Assembly (NCBI GenBank): GCA_002551355.1
Contig: NTHE01000009.1
Coordinates: forward strand, 82,330 to 146,329
Direction: 5' to 3'
Length of the DNA: 64,000 nt
Origin: Streptomyces sp. man185
GTDB taxonomy: Bacteria > Actinomycetota > Actinomycetes > Streptomycetales > Streptomycetaceae
Shown: piece by piece, positions 36,664 through 47,924 of the stretch
How positions within the stretch are numbered: position 1 is the first letter of the stretch
How the letters are laid out: every line of letters starts with the position of its first letter
Program-made: the position numbers and the translations under genes
The notes under the pieces: generated by a model
Told to the model about the DNA's origin: nothing
Seen by the model: the letters and a program-made list of their open reading frames with translations, nothing else
Databases searched by the model: none

Positions 36664-38061
36664 GTGAAGAGCGCCGTGGAGACCCTGAACCCGACTCGGG
36701 TTCGGCTCAGCATCGAGGTGCCCTTCGAGGAGCTCAAGGACAGCCTCGACGCGGCGTACAAGAAGATCAACCAGCAGGTCACGGTGAAGGGCTTCCGCAA
36801 GGGCAAGATCCCCGCCCGGGTCATCGACCAGCGGTTCGGCCGCGGTGCGGTGCTGGAGGAGGCCGTCAACGACGCCCTCCCGAAGTTCTACACCGAGGCG
36901 GTCAACGAGGGTGAGCTGAACGTCCTCGGCCAGCCCGAGGTCGACATCACCGAGCTGAAGGACGGCGAGCTGCTGGCCTTCACCGCCGAGGTTGACGTAC
37001 GCCCCGAGATCGAGATCCCGGACTACTCCGGCATCGAGGTCACCGTCGACGCCCTTGAGGTCACCGACGAAGAGGTCGAGAAGGCCGTGGAGCAGCTCCG
37101 CGAGCGCTTCGCCTCCACCAACCCGGTCGAGCGTGCCGCCGCAGACGGCGACGTCGTCACGATCGACCTGGAGGCCAAGGTCGACGGTGAGGTCCTGGAG
37201 GACGGCGTGGCCGCCGGTGTCTCGTACACCATCGGTTCCGGCGAGCTCCTCGACGGCATCGACGAGGCCGTGACCGGTCTGGAGGCCGGTGGCGAGGCCA
37301 CCTTCACCTCCGAGCTGAAGGGCGGTTCCGCCGAGGGCAAGGCCGCGGAGGTCACCGTCAAGGTCACCGCCGTCGCCGCCCGTGAGCTCCCCGAGCTGGA
37401 CGACGACTTCGCCCAGATGGCCAGCGAGTTCGACACGCTGGAGGAGCTGCAGGCCGACAGCCGCAAGCGCCTGGAGACCACCAAGCAGTACGACCAGGCC
37501 ACCCAGGCCCAGGAGCGCGTCCTGGAGGAGCTGCTGAAGCTCGCCGAGGTCCCGATCCCGGAGAAGCTGCTCGCGGACGAGGTCCAGACCCGCAAGCACA
37601 ACCTGGAGCACCACCAGCTCGGTCAGATGGGCCTCGACCTCGAGAAGTACCTCGAGATCCAGGGCAAGACCCTGGAGGAGTTCGAGAACGAGACCTCCGA
37701 GCAGGCCATCAAGGGCATCAAGACCCAGTTCATCCTTGACGAGCTCGTCAACAAGGAGAAGCTGAACGTCAACCAGGAGGAGCTCACCGAGCACCTCATG
37801 CGGCGCGCTGCCTCCTCCGGCATGAGCCCCGACCAGTTCGCCCAGGCCGTCGTCGAGGGTGGCCAGGTGCCGATGCTCGTCGGCGAGGTCGCTCGCGGCA
37901 AGGCGCTCGCCGTCGTCGTCGAGGCCGCCAAGGTCGTCGACACCAACGGCGAGGTCGTCGACCTCGAGGACGAGGAAGAGACCGCCGAGACCTCGGAGGC
38001 GGCCGAGGCCGCCACCGAGGAGAAGGCGGACGACAAGGCCGAGGAGAAGAACGAGGCCTGA
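36664..38061 (+). CDS. tig: trigger factor (ribosome-associated chaperone, peptidyl-prolyl isomerase)
   Basis: Binds at the ribosome exit tunnel and folds nascent chains. The 465-residue protein has the N-terminal ribosome-docking motif FRKGKIP (44-50), the FKBP-type isomerase domain (about 150-245, from [18 protein letters not shown]) and a long helical chaperone domain. It ends with a 35-residue Glu/Ala/Lys-rich acidic tail. AAGGAG lies 11 bases before the GTG start. It stands directly before the clpP operon, the usual actinobacterial order, with a terminator between. Confidence 0.97.
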   Translation: MKSAVETLNPTRVRLSIEVPFEELKDSLDAAYKKINQQVTVKGFRKGKIPARVIDQRFGRGAVLEEAVNDALPKFYTEAVNEGELNVLGQPEVDITELKDGELLAFTAEVDVRPEIEIPDYSGIEVTVDALEVTDEEVEKAVEQLRERFASTNPVERAAADGDVVTIDLEAKVDGEVLEDGVAAGVSYTIGSGELLDGIDEAVTGLEAGGEATFTSELKGGSAEGKAAEVTVKVTAVAARELPELDDDFAQMASEFDTLEELQADSRKRLETTKQYDQATQAQERVLEELLKLAEVPIPEKLLADEVQTRKHNLEHHQLGQMGLDLEKYLEIQGKTLEEFENETSEQAIKGIKTQFILDELVNKEKLNVNQEELTEHLMRRAASSGMSPDQFAQAVVEGGQVPMLVGEVARGKALAVVVEAAKVVDTNGEVVDLEDEEETAETSEAAEAATEEKADDKAEEKNEA

Positions 38062-38104
38062 GCCTCGCCCTGATCCCCAGGACAGCCTCGCGCTGACCGG
38101 TACG

Positions 38105-38139
38105 ACGGGCCCCGGACGCATCGCGCGTCCGGGGCCCGT
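38105..38139 (+). terminator. tig terminator
   Basis: Perfect 15-bp stem ACGGGCCCCGGACGC/GCGTCCGGGGCCCGT with a five-base loop, 43 bases after the tig stop. Confidence 0.8.
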
Positions 38140-38209
38140 CGCCGTATCCCCGTCGCATCCCGCCGTATCGCTGTGCGGCCCCGGAACCCTTGTGCCCACT
38201 GCGGACCTT

Positions 38210-38224
38210 GCGCTCCCAGCGAAC
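38210..38224. promoter_or_regulatory. ClgR-box-like site upstream of clpP1
   Basis: GCGCTCCCAGCGAAC contains the CGCT-NNN-AGCG dyad; on the minus strand it reads GTTCGCTGGGAGCGC. This is close to the GTTCGCY-N-GCG ClgR boxes known upstream of Streptomyces clpP1. Confidence 0.55.
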
Positions 38225-38236
38225 AGTTGCGGAAGC

Positions 38237-38263
38237 GGGATGGCGTTGTCCCACCTGCGCGTT
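38237..38263 (+). promoter_or_regulatory. possible SigR-type promoter of clpP1
   Basis: GGGAT (38237-38241), 19 bases, then GTT (38261-38263), 97 bases before the clpP1 start and 13 bases after the ClgR-like box. It is a one-mismatch version of the GGAAT-N18/19-GTT consensus, so it is weaker than the site at 9238. Confidence 0.4.
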
Positions 38264-38359
38264 AGGGTCCATGAAGAGGAAGGGTGGAGCAGTGGCTTCA
38301 CCCGCCCGGTACGAAGACGCTGAGACGGCCGGAGCCGTCAGAGACGAGCAGGTGGATAC

Positions 38360-38977
38360 GTGACGAATCTGATGCCCTACGCCGCCGGAGAGCCGTCCCT
38401 CGGTGGAGGCCTCGGTGACCAGGTCTACAGCCGACTGCTCGGCGAGCGCATCATCTTCCTCGGTCAGCAGGTCGACGATGACATCGCCAACAAGATCACC
38501 GCACAGCTTCTCCTCCTTGCCGCCGACCCGGACAAGGACATCTACCTCTACATCAACAGCCCCGGTGGTTCGGTGACGGCCGGCATGGCGGTCTACGACA
38601 CCATGCAGTACATCCCCAACGACGTCGTCACCATCGGTATGGGCATGGCCGCCTCCATGGGGCAGTTCCTGCTCACCGGCGGCGCCGCCGGCAAGCGCTT
38701 CGCGCTCCCGAACACCGACATCCTCATGCACCAGGGTTCGGCCGGCATCGGCGGCACGGCCTCGGACATCAAGATCCAGGCCGAGTACCTGCTCCGCACC
38801 AAGACGCGGATGGCGGAGATCACCGCCCGCCACTCCGGCCAGACCGTCGAGACGATCATCCGCGACGGCGACCGCGACCGCTGGTACACGGCGGAGGAGG
38901 CCAAGGACTACGGCCTCATCGACGAGATCATCACGTTCGCGTCGGGCATCCCGGGCGGCGGCGGCACCGGTGCCTGA
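38360..38977 (+). CDS. clpP1: ATP-dependent Clp protease proteolytic subunit 1
   Basis: A serine peptidase subunit of the ClpP1P2 barrel, fed by ClpX or ClpC. The 205-residue protein has the triad Ser99 in [11 protein letters not shown], His124 in [10 protein letters not shown] and Asp173 in [11 protein letters not shown]. The family block [19 protein letters not shown] is intact. The GTG has GAGCAGGTGG upstream. In actinobacteria ClpP1 and ClpP2 form a mixed tetradecamer; the partner gene follows after 82 bases in the same operon. Confidence 0.97.
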   Translation: MTNLMPYAAGEPSLGGGLGDQVYSRLLGERIIFLGQQVDDDIANKITAQLLLLAADPDKDIYLYINSPGGSVTAGMAVYDTMQYIPNDVVTIGMGMAASMGQFLLTGGAAGKRFALPNTDILMHQGSAGIGGTASDIKIQAEYLLRTKTRMAEITARHSGQTVETIIRDGDRDRWYTAEEAKDYGLIDEIITFASGIPGGGGTGA

Positions 38978-39059
38978 TCCGGTATCCACCGGACCGTCGG
39001 CACCACTCCCGCACCACCGTCTCCCACGCCGAGACCTCCAGCCCCAGAACGCCACCAGG

Positions 39060-39743
39060 ATGGTGAACACCCACATGAACAACTTCTCCGGCGCCTCCGC
39101 GAGCGGCCTCTACACCGGCCCGCAGGTGGACAACCGCTACGTCGTCCCGCGCTTCGTGGAGCGCACCTCGCAGGGTGTGCGTGAGTACGACCCGTACGCG
39201 AAGCTCTTCGAGGAGCGCGTGATCTTCCTCGGCGTCCAGATCGACGACGCCTCGGCCAACGACGTCATGGCGCAGCTCCTGTGCCTGGAGTCGATGGACC
39301 CCGACCGCGACATCTCGATCTACATCAACAGCCCCGGCGGCTCGTTCACCGCGCTCACCGCGATCTACGACACGATGCAGTTCGTGAAGCCGGACATCCA
39401 GACGGTCTGCATGGGCCAGGCGGCCTCCGCCGCCGCCGTCCTGCTGGCCGCGGGCACCCCGGGCAAGCGCATGGCGCTCCCGCACGCCCGGGTGCTCATC
39501 CACCAGCCGTCCTCGCAGACGGGCCGCGAGCAGCTCTCCGACCTGGAGATCGCGGCCAACGAGATTCTCCGCATGCGGACGCAGCTGGAGGAGATGCTGG
39601 CCCGGCACTCGACGACCCCGCTGGAGAAGATCAGCGAGGACATCGAGCGCGACAAGATCCTCACGGCCGAGGACGCCCTCGCGTACGGTCTGGTCGACCA
39701 GATCGTTTCCACCCGCAAGACCACCGCGGGCGCATCGCTCTGA
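39060..39743 (+). CDS. clpP2: ATP-dependent Clp protease proteolytic subunit 2
   Basis: Second ClpP subunit, 227 residues from the ATG at 39060. The triad Ser and His are Ser123 in [14 protein letters not shown] and His148 in [10 protein letters not shown]. The N-terminus is longer than in ClpP1 ([20 protein letters not shown]) and is probably processed, as ClpP propeptides are. A second ATG at 39075 (MNNFSG) is equally possible: the first ATG abuts the CCAGG that would serve as ribosome site. Operon partner of clpP1. Confidence 0.96.
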   Translation: MVNTHMNNFSGASASGLYTGPQVDNRYVVPRFVERTSQGVREYDPYAKLFEERVIFLGVQIDDASANDVMAQLLCLESMDPDRDISIYINSPGGSFTALTAIYDTMQFVKPDIQTVCMGQAASAAAVLLAAGTPGKRMALPHARVLIHQPSSQTGREQLSDLEIAANEILRMRTQLEEMLARHSTTPLEKISEDIERDKILTAEDALAYGLVDQIVSTRKTTAGASL

Positions 39744-39754
39744 CGTCGGTCTTT

Positions 39755-39808
39755 CCCCTTGGCACATTCCGTTTGCACGACCACGGCCGTGTGAACCGTG
39801 CCAAGGGG
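39755..39808 (+). terminator. long inverted repeat between clpP2 and clpX
   Basis: 11-bp perfect arms CCCCTTGGCAC and GTGCCAAGGGG separated by 32 bases, 12 bases after the clpP2 stop and 92 bases before clpX. It can act as terminator or attenuator that uncouples clpX from the clpP operon, or as a regulator site. Confidence 0.55.
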
Positions 39809-39899
39809 GGCCCGAACGGGGGCCCAGGCAAGGTACCGTCGGATAGAGGCACCAGGAGCCGCTGAACCAGGCGTCTCCCAGGCGAAGGGGAAGCACCTC

Positions 39900-41198
<1,299 letters not shown>

Positions 41199-41215
41199 CG
41201 ACACCGCCACCGCGC

Positions 41216-41264
41216 ACGCCGAAGGGGTGCCCACCGTATGAACCGGCGGGCGCCCCTTCGGCGT
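41216..41264. terminator. bidirectional terminator after clpX
   Basis: 17-bp stem ACGCCGAAGGGGTGCCC with GGGCGCCCCTTCGGCGT (one wobble) between the convergent clpX and membrane-protein genes. Confidence 0.75.
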
Positions 41265-41271
41265 TGAGCTG

Positions 41272-42267
41272 TCAGATCTTGGTGCGGGAGGTGTTGTAGA
41301 GCTTGGCGGTGAGGGCTGCGGCCTCGTCCTTGGGCACACCCTTCCCGGCCAGCGCCAGGACCTTGTCCGCGGACGTCGCGATGCCGGCCGTGCTGTAGTC
41401 GGCCCAGACGCAGACCGCGAGCACGAAGTGCTGGGGCCCCTTCGCGGCCGAGCCGTCGCCGCTCTTGTTGGTCACCTTGAGGTCCTGGCACTTCATCACC
41501 GCCCCCTCGAACCCGTCGGGCTTGACGATCTCGGCCGAACCGACGAGCTCGATCGACACCTCGTCGCCTCCCGACTTCGCGTCCTTCTCGACGTCCACGA
41601 AGGCGTTGTTGACCACCTCGGCCGGGTCGGCGATCTCGCCCCAGAACCCCTCGAAGTTGAGCACCTTGGTGGCCGCGCTCTGGCTGCCCACCGTGTAGTC
41701 GGCCTTGGCCGCGCTGGGGTTCTTGATGCCCAGTGCCTCGACGTCCGTCTTCTGGCTCCCGGTCAGGGGGGCGCTGAGGACGGGCTTCGAGGTGTCCCGC
41801 TTGTAGGCGTCGACCGCGTCCGGGGGCGTGATCTTGTGGCCCTTGGTCGCCTCGGAGACGTCCGAGTTGCTGACCTTGTCACCCGAGGTGAGGAAGTACA
41901 CCCCGCCCGCGATGACCGCCAGCGCCACCACGGCGACACCGATGATCAGCCCGGTCTTCCTCTTCGGCTGCGGCGGCTGCGCGCCGTACGGGGGCTGCCC
42001 GCCGTACGGCGCGGCGGGCGGCTGCTGTCCGTACGGACCGGGCTGCTGGCCCTGGGGGTAGCCGTAGCCCTGCTGGGGTCCCGAGGGCTGCTGCGCGTAC
42101 GGGTTCGGCTGCTGCTGGGGGACGCCCTGCGGGGCCTGCTGCGGGTAACCGTAGCCAGGCTGGCCCTGGGGCGGCTGGGCGCCGTACGGGCCCGGCTGCT
42201 GTCCGTACGGTCCGGGCTGGCCCTGCGGCGGCTGCCCACCGTACGGGCCCGGCTGGTTGTAGCTCAT
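41272..42267 (-). CDS. membrane-anchored protein with Pro/Gln/Gly/Tyr-rich cytoplasmic repeats
   Basis: A 331-residue protein of unknown function. Residues 1-102 are a low-complexity region built from YG-Q-PP and GPYG-type repeats (GGQPPQGQPGPYGQQPGPYG). A basic KRK and a single helix (GLIIGVAVVALAVIAGGVYFL) follow, then a 210-residue extracytoplasmic domain with two Cys (MKCQDL, AVCVW) that could form a disulphide. The Pro-Gln region is typical of many streptomycete membrane proteins and may mediate phase separation or protein contacts (inference). The ATG at 42267 has GGAGG upstream. Confidence 0.8.
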   Translation of the reverse strand: MSYNQPGPYGGQPPQGQPGPYGQQPGPYGAQPPQGQPGYGYPQQAPQGVPQQQPNPYAQQPSGPQQGYGYPQGQQPGPYGQQPPAAPYGGQPPYGAQPPQPKRKTGLIIGVAVVALAVIAGGVYFLTSGDKVSNSDVSEATKGHKITPPDAVDAYKRDTSKPVLSAPLTGSQKTDVEALGIKNPSAAKADYTVGSQSAATKVLNFEGFWGEIADPAEVVNNAFVDVEKDAKSGGDEVSIELVGSAEIVKPDGFEGAVMKCQDLKVTNKSGDGSAAKGPQHFVLAVCVWADYSTAGIATSADKVLALAGKGVPKDEAAALTAKLYNTSRTKI

Positions 42268-42392
42268 TGGGGTGTCCCCTCCAGAATTCCTTATGCGTTG
42301 CGAACATCCTGGCGCAGGCCGTCCTGACATGGGGGATCGGCCCGGACACCGTTACTGAACCAATCCGTTTCAGTGCAGACCTGTGACGGCCC

Positions 42393-42398
42393 TAAACT
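42393..42398 (+). promoter_or_regulatory. -10 element of valS (leaderless)
   Basis: TAAACT ends seven bases before the GTG start of valS; there is no ribosome site. Consistent with a leaderless message. Confidence 0.5.
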
Positions 42399-42405
42399 GT
42401 CTCCC

Positions 42406-45027
42406 GTGACCGAGAACTCATCGCAGCAGCCAGACAGCAACCCCGAACTGCCGACCCAGTACGCGCCGGCCGATGTAGAGGGGAAGCTGTACGAGCGCTG
42501 GGTAGAGCGTGGTTACTTCGAAGCCGACGCCAAGAGCGAGAAGCCTCCCTACACCATCGTCATCCCGCCGCCCAACGTCACCGGCGCCCTCCACCTGGGC
42601 CATGCCTTCCAGGTCACGCTCATGGACGCCCTCACCCGCCGCAAGCGGATGCAGGGCTTCGAGACGCTGTGGCTGCCCGGCATGGACCACGCGGGCATCG
42701 CCACCCAGAACAAGGTGGAGCAGCAGCTCGGCGAGGAGGGCAAGTCCCGCCAGGACATCGGCCGGGACGCCTTCACCGAGCGCGTCTGGCAGTGGAAGGA
42801 CGAGTACGGCGGCCGTATCCTCGGCCAGCTGCGCCGCCTCGGCGCGGGCCTCGACTGGTCGCGCGAGCGGTTCACCATGGACGAGGGCCTGTCCCGTGCC
42901 GTCCAGAAGATCTTCAAGGACCTGTACGACGACGGGCTGATCTACCGCGCCGAGCGCATCATCAACTGGTGCCCGCGCTGCCTGACGGCCATCTCCGACA
43001 TCGAGGTGGACTACCAGGAGGACGACGGCGAGCTCGTCTCCCTGAAGTACGGCGAGGGCGACGACACCCTCGTCGTCGCGACCACCCGGGTCGAGACGAT
43101 GCTCGGCGACACCGCCGTCGCCGTCCACCCCGACGACGAGCGCTACGCCCGTCTCATCGGCAAGCGGATCAAGCTGCCGCTCACCGACCGCACCATCCCG
43201 GTCGTCGCCGACACCCACGTCGACCCGGAGTTCGGCACCGGAGCCGTCAAGGTGACCCCGGCGCACGACCCGAACGACTTCGCGATCGGCCAGCGCCACG
43301 ACCTGGAGTCGCTCACGGTCATGGACGAGCGCGGTGTCATCACCGTGCCCGGCCCGTTCCAGGGGCTCGACCGCTTCGAGGCCCGCTCCGCCATCGTCGC
43401 GGCCCTGCGCGAACAGGGCCGTGTCGTCGCCGAGAAGCGCCCGTACGTCCACTCGGTGGGGCACTGCTCCCGCTGCAAGACCACCATCGAGCCGCGGCTC
43501 TCCCTCCAGTGGTGGGTCAAGGTCGAGACGCTCGCGCAGGCCGCCGGTGACGCGGTCCGCGACGGGCGGGTCGTCCTGCACCCCAAGGAGATGGAGAAGC
43601 GGTACTTCGACTGGGTCGACAACCTCAACGACTGGTGCATCTCGCGCCAGCTCTGGTGGGGCCACCGCATCCCCGTCTGGTACGGCCCGGACGGGGAGGT
43701 CGTCTGCGTCGGGCCCGACGACGAGGCGCCCACCGGTGACGGCTGGACCCAGGACGAGGACGTTCTCGACACCTGGTTCTCCTCGGGCCTGTGGCCGTTC
43801 TCCACGCTCGGCTGGCCCGAACAGACGCCGGACCTGGAGAAGTTCTACTCCACGGACGTCCTGCTCACCGGCCACGACATCATCTTCTTCTGGGTCGTCC
43901 GGATGATGATGTTCGGTCTCTACGCGATGGACGGCGAGGTGCCGTTCAAGACGGTCGCCCTCACCGGCCTGGTCCGCGACGAGTTCGGCAAGAAGATGTC
44001 GAAGTCCAACCCGAACGCGGTCGACCCGATCGACTGGATGGACGCCTACGGCTCCGACGCGGTCCGCTTCACCCTGGCCAACGGCGCCAACCCGGGCGCC
44101 GACGTCCCGATCGGTGAGGACTGGGTCAAGGCCTCCCGGAACTTCGCCAACAAGATCTGGAACGCCACCCGGTTCGCGCTGATGAACGGCGCGACGATCG
44201 AGGGCCCGCTGCCGGACCCGTCGGCGATGACGGCCACCGACCGCTGGATCCTCTCCCGGCTCAACGAGACCGTCGCCGACGTCGACCGCTACTACGACGA
44301 CTTCCAGTTCGCGAAGATCTCCGACGCGCTCTACCACTTCGCGTGGGACGAGGTCTTCGACTGGTACGTCGAGCTGTCCAAGACGACGTTCTTCGCGGGC
44401 GGCGAGCAGGCCAAGGTCTCCGGCCGGGTCCTCGGCGAGGTCCTCGACGTCACCCTGCGGCTGCTCCACCCGATCGTCCCGTTCGTCACGGAGACCCTGT
44501 GGACCACGCTGACCGGCGGCGAGTCCGTCGTCGTCGCCGACTGGCCCGCGGACTCCGGCTTCCGCGACGTGGCGGCCGAGAAGGAGATCGAGCTGGTCCA
44601 GCAGGTCGTCACCGAGGTCCGCCGCTTCAAGGGCGACCAAGGCCTCAAGCCCGGCCAGCGGGTTCCGGCCGAGCTGACCCTGACCGGCACGGCGCTCGCC
44701 CCGCACGAGCCCGCGATCCGTCAGCTGCTGCGCCTGGAAGCGGCAGGCGACGGCTTCCACGCCACCGCCTCCCTCCCGGTCGCCGGAGCCACCGTCGCCC
44801 TGGACCTGTCCGGCACGATCGACGTGGCGGCCGAGCGCAAGCGCCTCACGAAGGACCTGGAGGCCGCGCGCAAGGAGAAGGCCCAGGCGGAGGGCAAGCT
44901 CGGCAACGAGGCCTTCCTGGCCAAGGCCCCGGACAACGTGGTCGACAAGATCCGCGGCCGGCTCGCCAAGGCCGAGACCGACATCGAGCGGATCGGCGCC
45001 CAGCTGGCGGGCCTCCCGCAGAGCTGA
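42406..45027 (+). CDS. valS: valyl-tRNA synthetase
   Basis: Charges tRNA-Val in the cytoplasm. The 873-residue class I synthetase has the HIGH motif as HLGH (63-66) and KMSKS at 530-534. The editing (CP1) domain lies between them, and a C-terminal coiled-coil tail typical of ValRS ends it ([21 protein letters not shown]). The GTG start gives [14 protein letters not shown]; no T-box leader is present and a -10-like TAAACT precedes directly. folC follows 124 bases downstream, after a terminator. Confidence 0.97.
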   Translation: MTENSSQQPDSNPELPTQYAPADVEGKLYERWVERGYFEADAKSEKPPYTIVIPPPNVTGALHLGHAFQVTLMDALTRRKRMQGFETLWLPGMDHAGIATQNKVEQQLGEEGKSRQDIGRDAFTERVWQWKDEYGGRILGQLRRLGAGLDWSRERFTMDEGLSRAVQKIFKDLYDDGLIYRAERIINWCPRCLTAISDIEVDYQEDDGELVSLKYGEGDDTLVVATTRVETMLGDTAVAVHPDDERYARLIGKRIKLPLTDRTIPVVADTHVDPEFGTGAVKVTPAHDPNDFAIGQRHDLESLTVMDERGVITVPGPFQGLDRFEARSAIVAALREQGRVVAEKRPYVHSVGHCSRCKTTIEPRLSLQWWVKVETLAQAAGDAVRDGRVVLHPKEMEKRYFDWVDNLNDWCISRQLWWGHRIPVWYGPDGEVVCVGPDDEAPTGDGWTQDEDVLDTWFSSGLWPFSTLGWPEQTPDLEKFYSTDVLLTGHDIIFFWVVRMMMFGLYAMDGEVPFKTVALTGLVRDEFGKKMSKSNPNAVDPIDWMDAYGSDAVRFTLANGANPGADVPIGEDWVKASRNFANKIWNATRFALMNGATIEGPLPDPSAMTATDRWILSRLNETVADVDRYYDDFQFAKISDALYHFAWDEVFDWYVELSKTTFFAGGEQAKVSGRVLGEVLDVTLRLLHPIVPFVTETLWTTLTGGESVVVADWPADSGFRDVAAEKEIELVQQVVTEVRRFKGDQGLKPGQRVPAELTLTGTALAPHEPAIRQLLRLEAAGDGFHATASLPVAGATVALDLSGTIDVAAERKRLTKDLEAARKEKAQAEGKLGNEAFLAKAPDNVVDKIRGRLAKAETDIERIGAQLAGLPQS

Positions 45028-45039
45028 TCAGGTGCAGGA

Positions 45040-45083
45040 CGAAGCCCCCGTGCCCCCGACCGACCGGGGACGCGGGGGCTTCG
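45040..45083 (+). terminator. valS terminator
   Basis: 11-bp outer stem CGAAGCCCCCG/CGGGGGCTTCG with an internal CCCC/GGGG pairing, 13 bases after the valS stop. Confidence 0.75.
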
Positions 45084-45139
45084 CCGTACCGCTCGCCGAC
45101 CGTCTGCCGGGCGCTGCGCGCGTTGTCGGCGCCCATCCG

Positions 45140-45145
45140 TAGACT
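45140..45145 (+). promoter_or_regulatory. -10 element of folC (leaderless)
   Basis: TAGACT ends six bases before the GTG start, with no ribosome site in between. Confidence 0.5.
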
Positions 45146-45151
45146 GGGCCC

Positions 45152-46672
45152 GTGAGTGAGCCCCGCCCAGACCGGCACGACGCGTCCGATCCCGACGACA
45201 CCTTCGAGGAGATCGTCGACGAGGCGACCCAGCGCGACCCCGACCTGGCGGTGATCGAGGCCGGGAGCCGCACCCTGCGCGCCCACTCGGGCCAGCCGCA
45301 GGGCGAAGCGGTCCCCGCCCGCCCGGCCGACCCCGAGACCGACAAGGCGCTCCGCGCGGTGGAGCAGGAGCTCGCCGGACGCTGGGGCGAGACCAAGCTG
45401 GAGCCGTCCGTCACGCGCATCGCCGCCCTGATGGACGTCCTCGGCGAGCCGCAGCGCGCCTACCCCTCCATCCACATCACCGGCACCAACGGCAAGACCA
45501 GCACGGCCCGCATGATCGAGGCCCTGCTCAGCGCCTTCGAGCTGCGCACCGGCCGCTACACCTCCCCGCACGTACAGTCGATCACCGAGCGGATCAGCCT
45601 GGACGGCTCCCCGATCGAGGCCGAGCGGTTCATCGAGACGTACGAGGACATCAAGCCGTACGTCGAGATGGTCGACGCCCAGCAGCCCTACCGGCTCTCC
45701 TTCTTCGAGGTCCTCACCGGCATGGCGTACGCGGCCTTCGCCGACGCGCCCGTCGACGTGGCGGTCGTCGAGGTCGGCATGGGCGGCACCTGGGACGCCA
45801 CGAACGTCATCGACTCCACGGTCGCCGTCGTCACCCCGATCTCGCTGGACCACACCGACCGGCTCGGAACCACGCCCGCCGAGATCGCCGGGGAGAAGGC
45901 CGGAGTCATCAAGCCGGGCGCCACGGTCATCCTGGCCCAGCAGCCGGTGGACGCCGCGCAGGTGATGCTGAAGAAGGCCGTCGAGGTGGACGCCACCGTG
46001 GCCCGCGAGGGCATGGAGTTCGGCATCGTCTCCCGGGAGGTCGCGGTCGGCGGCCAGCTCGTCACCCTGCGGGGCCTGGGCGGCGAGTACACCGACATCT
46101 TCCTTCCGCTGTACGGGGCCCACCAGGCGCACAACGCCGCGGTGGCGCTCTCCGCCGTCGAGGCGTTCTTCGGGATCGGCGCCGAGCAGGCCCGCTCCCT
46201 CGACATCGACGCCATCCGCAAGGCGTTCGCCTCGGTGCTCTCGCCGGGCCGCCTGGAGGTCGTGCGCTCCAGCCCGACCGTCGTCCTGGACGCCGCGCAC
46301 AACCCGGCCGGGGCCAAGGCGGCGGCGGACGGCATCTCCGAGGCGTTCAGCTTCTCCCGGCTGATCGGCGTGGTCGGTACGAGCGGCGACAAGGACGTCC
46401 GCGGGCTCCTGGAAGCCTTCGAGCCGATCTTCGCCGAGATCGTCGTCACGCAGAACTCCACCCCCCGGGCGATGGACGCGGACGAGCTGGCCGCGATCGC
46501 CGTCGAGGTCTTCGGCGACGACCGAGTCCAGGTGGAGCCGCGTCTCGACGACGCGCTGGAGGCGGCCATCACGCTGGCCGAGGAAGAGGACGAGTACGCG
46601 GGTGCAGGGGTGCTGGTGACCGGATCCGTGATCACGGTCGGCGAAGCCCGGCTGCTGCTGGGAAGGGGCTGA
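45152..46672 (+). CDS. folC: bifunctional folylpolyglutamate/dihydrofolate synthase
   Basis: Adds glutamate to folates and makes dihydrofolate from dihydropteroate. The 506-residue protein has the Mur-ligase-type P-loop GTNGKT at 111-116 (ITGTNGKTSTARMIEAL), the DHTDRLG-containing omega region and the C-terminal ligase domain with VVLDAAHNPAGAKAA. An N-terminal extension of about 75 residues, acidic and Arg-rich, precedes the conserved part. It starts at a GTG with a -10-like TAGACT six bases upstream. DUF4233 follows after seven bases, the conserved actinobacterial pair. Confidence 0.94.
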   Translation: MSEPRPDRHDASDPDDTFEEIVDEATQRDPDLAVIEAGSRTLRAHSGQPQGEAVPARPADPETDKALRAVEQELAGRWGETKLEPSVTRIAALMDVLGEPQRAYPSIHITGTNGKTSTARMIEALLSAFELRTGRYTSPHVQSITERISLDGSPIEAERFIETYEDIKPYVEMVDAQQPYRLSFFEVLTGMAYAAFADAPVDVAVVEVGMGGTWDATNVIDSTVAVVTPISLDHTDRLGTTPAEIAGEKAGVIKPGATVILAQQPVDAAQVMLKKAVEVDATVAREGMEFGIVSREVAVGGQLVTLRGLGGEYTDIFLPLYGAHQAHNAAVALSAVEAFFGIGAEQARSLDIDAIRKAFASVLSPGRLEVVRSSPTVVLDAAHNPAGAKAAADGISEAFSFSRLIGVVGTSGDKDVRGLLEAFEPIFAEIVVTQNSTPRAMDADELAAIAVEVFGDDRVQVEPRLDDALEAAITLAEEEDEYAGAGVLVTGSVITVGEARLLLGRG

Positions 46673-46679
46673 GACACGG

Positions 46680-47033
46680 ATGCGGACGCTCTGCGCCTCG
46701 ACGCTGATCGGCGAGTTCTTCGTGATCGGCTTCGCCGGTCTCGTCGCGATGAAGCTGGACGAATCCTCCATGACCGTGGTCTGGACGGTGTGCGGCATCG
46801 GCATGGCCCTGTCCGTGCTGCTGTGCGGAATGATCACCCGGCCGGGCGGTATCCAGCTCGGCTGGGCGCTCCAGGTCGCGCTGGTCCTCAGCGGTTTCGT
46901 GGTCCCGATGATGTTCATCCTGGGGCTGGCTTTCGGCGGACTGTGGTGGGCCTCGATCCACTACGGCCGCAAGATCGACGAGGCCAAGGCCCGCTGGGCC
47001 GCCCAGCAGGAAGCCGAAGAGGCCACGGCCTGA
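46680..47033 (+). CDS. DUF4233 domain membrane protein
   Basis: A 117-residue protein with three or four hydrophobic helices and a charged C-terminal tail (RKIDEAKARWAAQQEAEEA). This family is regularly found behind folC in actinobacteria; its role is unknown. The start ATG lies seven bases after the folC stop, so translation is probably coupled. Confidence 0.85.
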   Translation: MRTLCASTLIGEFFVIGFAGLVAMKLDESSMTVVWTVCGIGMALSVLLCGMITRPGGIQLGWALQVALVLSGFVVPMMFILGLAFGGLWWASIHYGRKIDEAKARWAAQQEAEEATA

Positions 47034-47222
47034 GGAGCGGAGCCCACCGCACTCCTCGCCCCGTGCGTCCGGGGCCCGCTCGACACGCCCGCCTTCGTCC
47101 CCGGGCTCCGGCGGATCCAGGCCCGAAGGTGACCCAGGGTGAACCCGGGCGCGGACTCGCCTCCGTACCCCTGTAATCTCGCCTCACCGCACCCGTATGC
47201 CTGGCCTTGCAAGGAGCCGTAC

Positions 47223-47636
47223 ATGACTCAGCGCACTCTCGTCCTGCTCAAGCCCGACGCGGTCCGCCGTGGCCTGATCGGCGAGATCGTCGGCCGCATC
47301 GAGCGCAAGGCCGACTGGCGTATCACCGCGCTGGAGCTGCGCACCCTGGACCACGAGACGCTGGAGCAGCACTACGGCGAGCACAAGGGCCGCCCGTTCT
47401 ACGAGCCGCTCATGGAGTTCATGGCCTCCGGCCCCGTCGTCGCCCTGGTGGCCGAAGGCGAGCGGGTGATCGAGGGCATCCGTGCGCTGGCCGGTCCCAC
47501 CGACCCGATCGCCGCCGCGCCCGGGTCGATCCGTGGTGACTTCGGCACGATCACCCGGGAAAACCTCATCCACGCCTCGGACTCGGAGGAGTCCGCAGAG
47601 CGAGAACTGAAGCTTTTCTTTCCGGGACTTTCCTGA
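47223..47636 (+). CDS. ndk: nucleoside diphosphate kinase
   Basis: Transfers phosphate from ATP to nucleoside diphosphates. The 137-residue protein begins TQRTLVLLKPDAVRRGLIGEI and carries the phospho-histidine His117 in ENLIHASDS, with the GSIRGDFG loop before it. Length is exactly that of bacterial Ndk. The ATG has AAGGAG upstream. Own terminator behind it. Confidence 0.97.
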   Translation: MTQRTLVLLKPDAVRRGLIGEIVGRIERKADWRITALELRTLDHETLEQHYGEHKGRPFYEPLMEFMASGPVVALVAEGERVIEGIRALAGPTDPIAAAPGSIRGDFGTITRENLIHASDSEESAERELKLFFPGLS

Positions 47637-47662
47637 CCCGATCGGCCAAACAGCGCTGTAAG

Positions 47663-47696
47663 CGAGGGGCGACCGAAGTAATTCGGCCGCCCCTCG
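47663..47696 (+). terminator. ndk terminator
   Basis: 15-bp stem with one mismatch (CGAGGGGCGACCGAA/TTCGGCCGCCCCTCG) and a four-base loop, 27 bases after the ndk stop. Confidence 0.75.
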
Positions 47697-47924
47697 GCAT
47701 AGGGTTTGGGATCGCGGGAACGCATCCCTCCGACGTAACGTCACCATGGGTAGAACGGGCACCCGTTCCGCTCACAATGGCGAAGGACCCTCGCGCTGTG
47801 TCCGTGCATACGGCACTACGATGGAAGCTTCCACGCCCGCAGCGCCAACCTCGCCTACCAGAACAAGCCATCTTCGCTACCTGGGAAGGCCCGACGCATC
47901 CTCATGGGGAACAAGGGGAACTCA

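Noticed and set aside
39060..39075. Deciding between two clpP2 start codons
   Set aside because: Neither ATG has an ideally spaced ribosome site, so the longer form is annotated and the shorter mentioned; not claimed as a finding.
42268..42405. T-box leader upstream of valS
   Set aside because: The region is short, with a -10-like element abutting the start, and no T-box consensus is present.
42418..44760. 780-residue minus-strand frame opposite valS
   Set aside because: Shadow of valS; both HLGH and KMSKS are on the plus strand.
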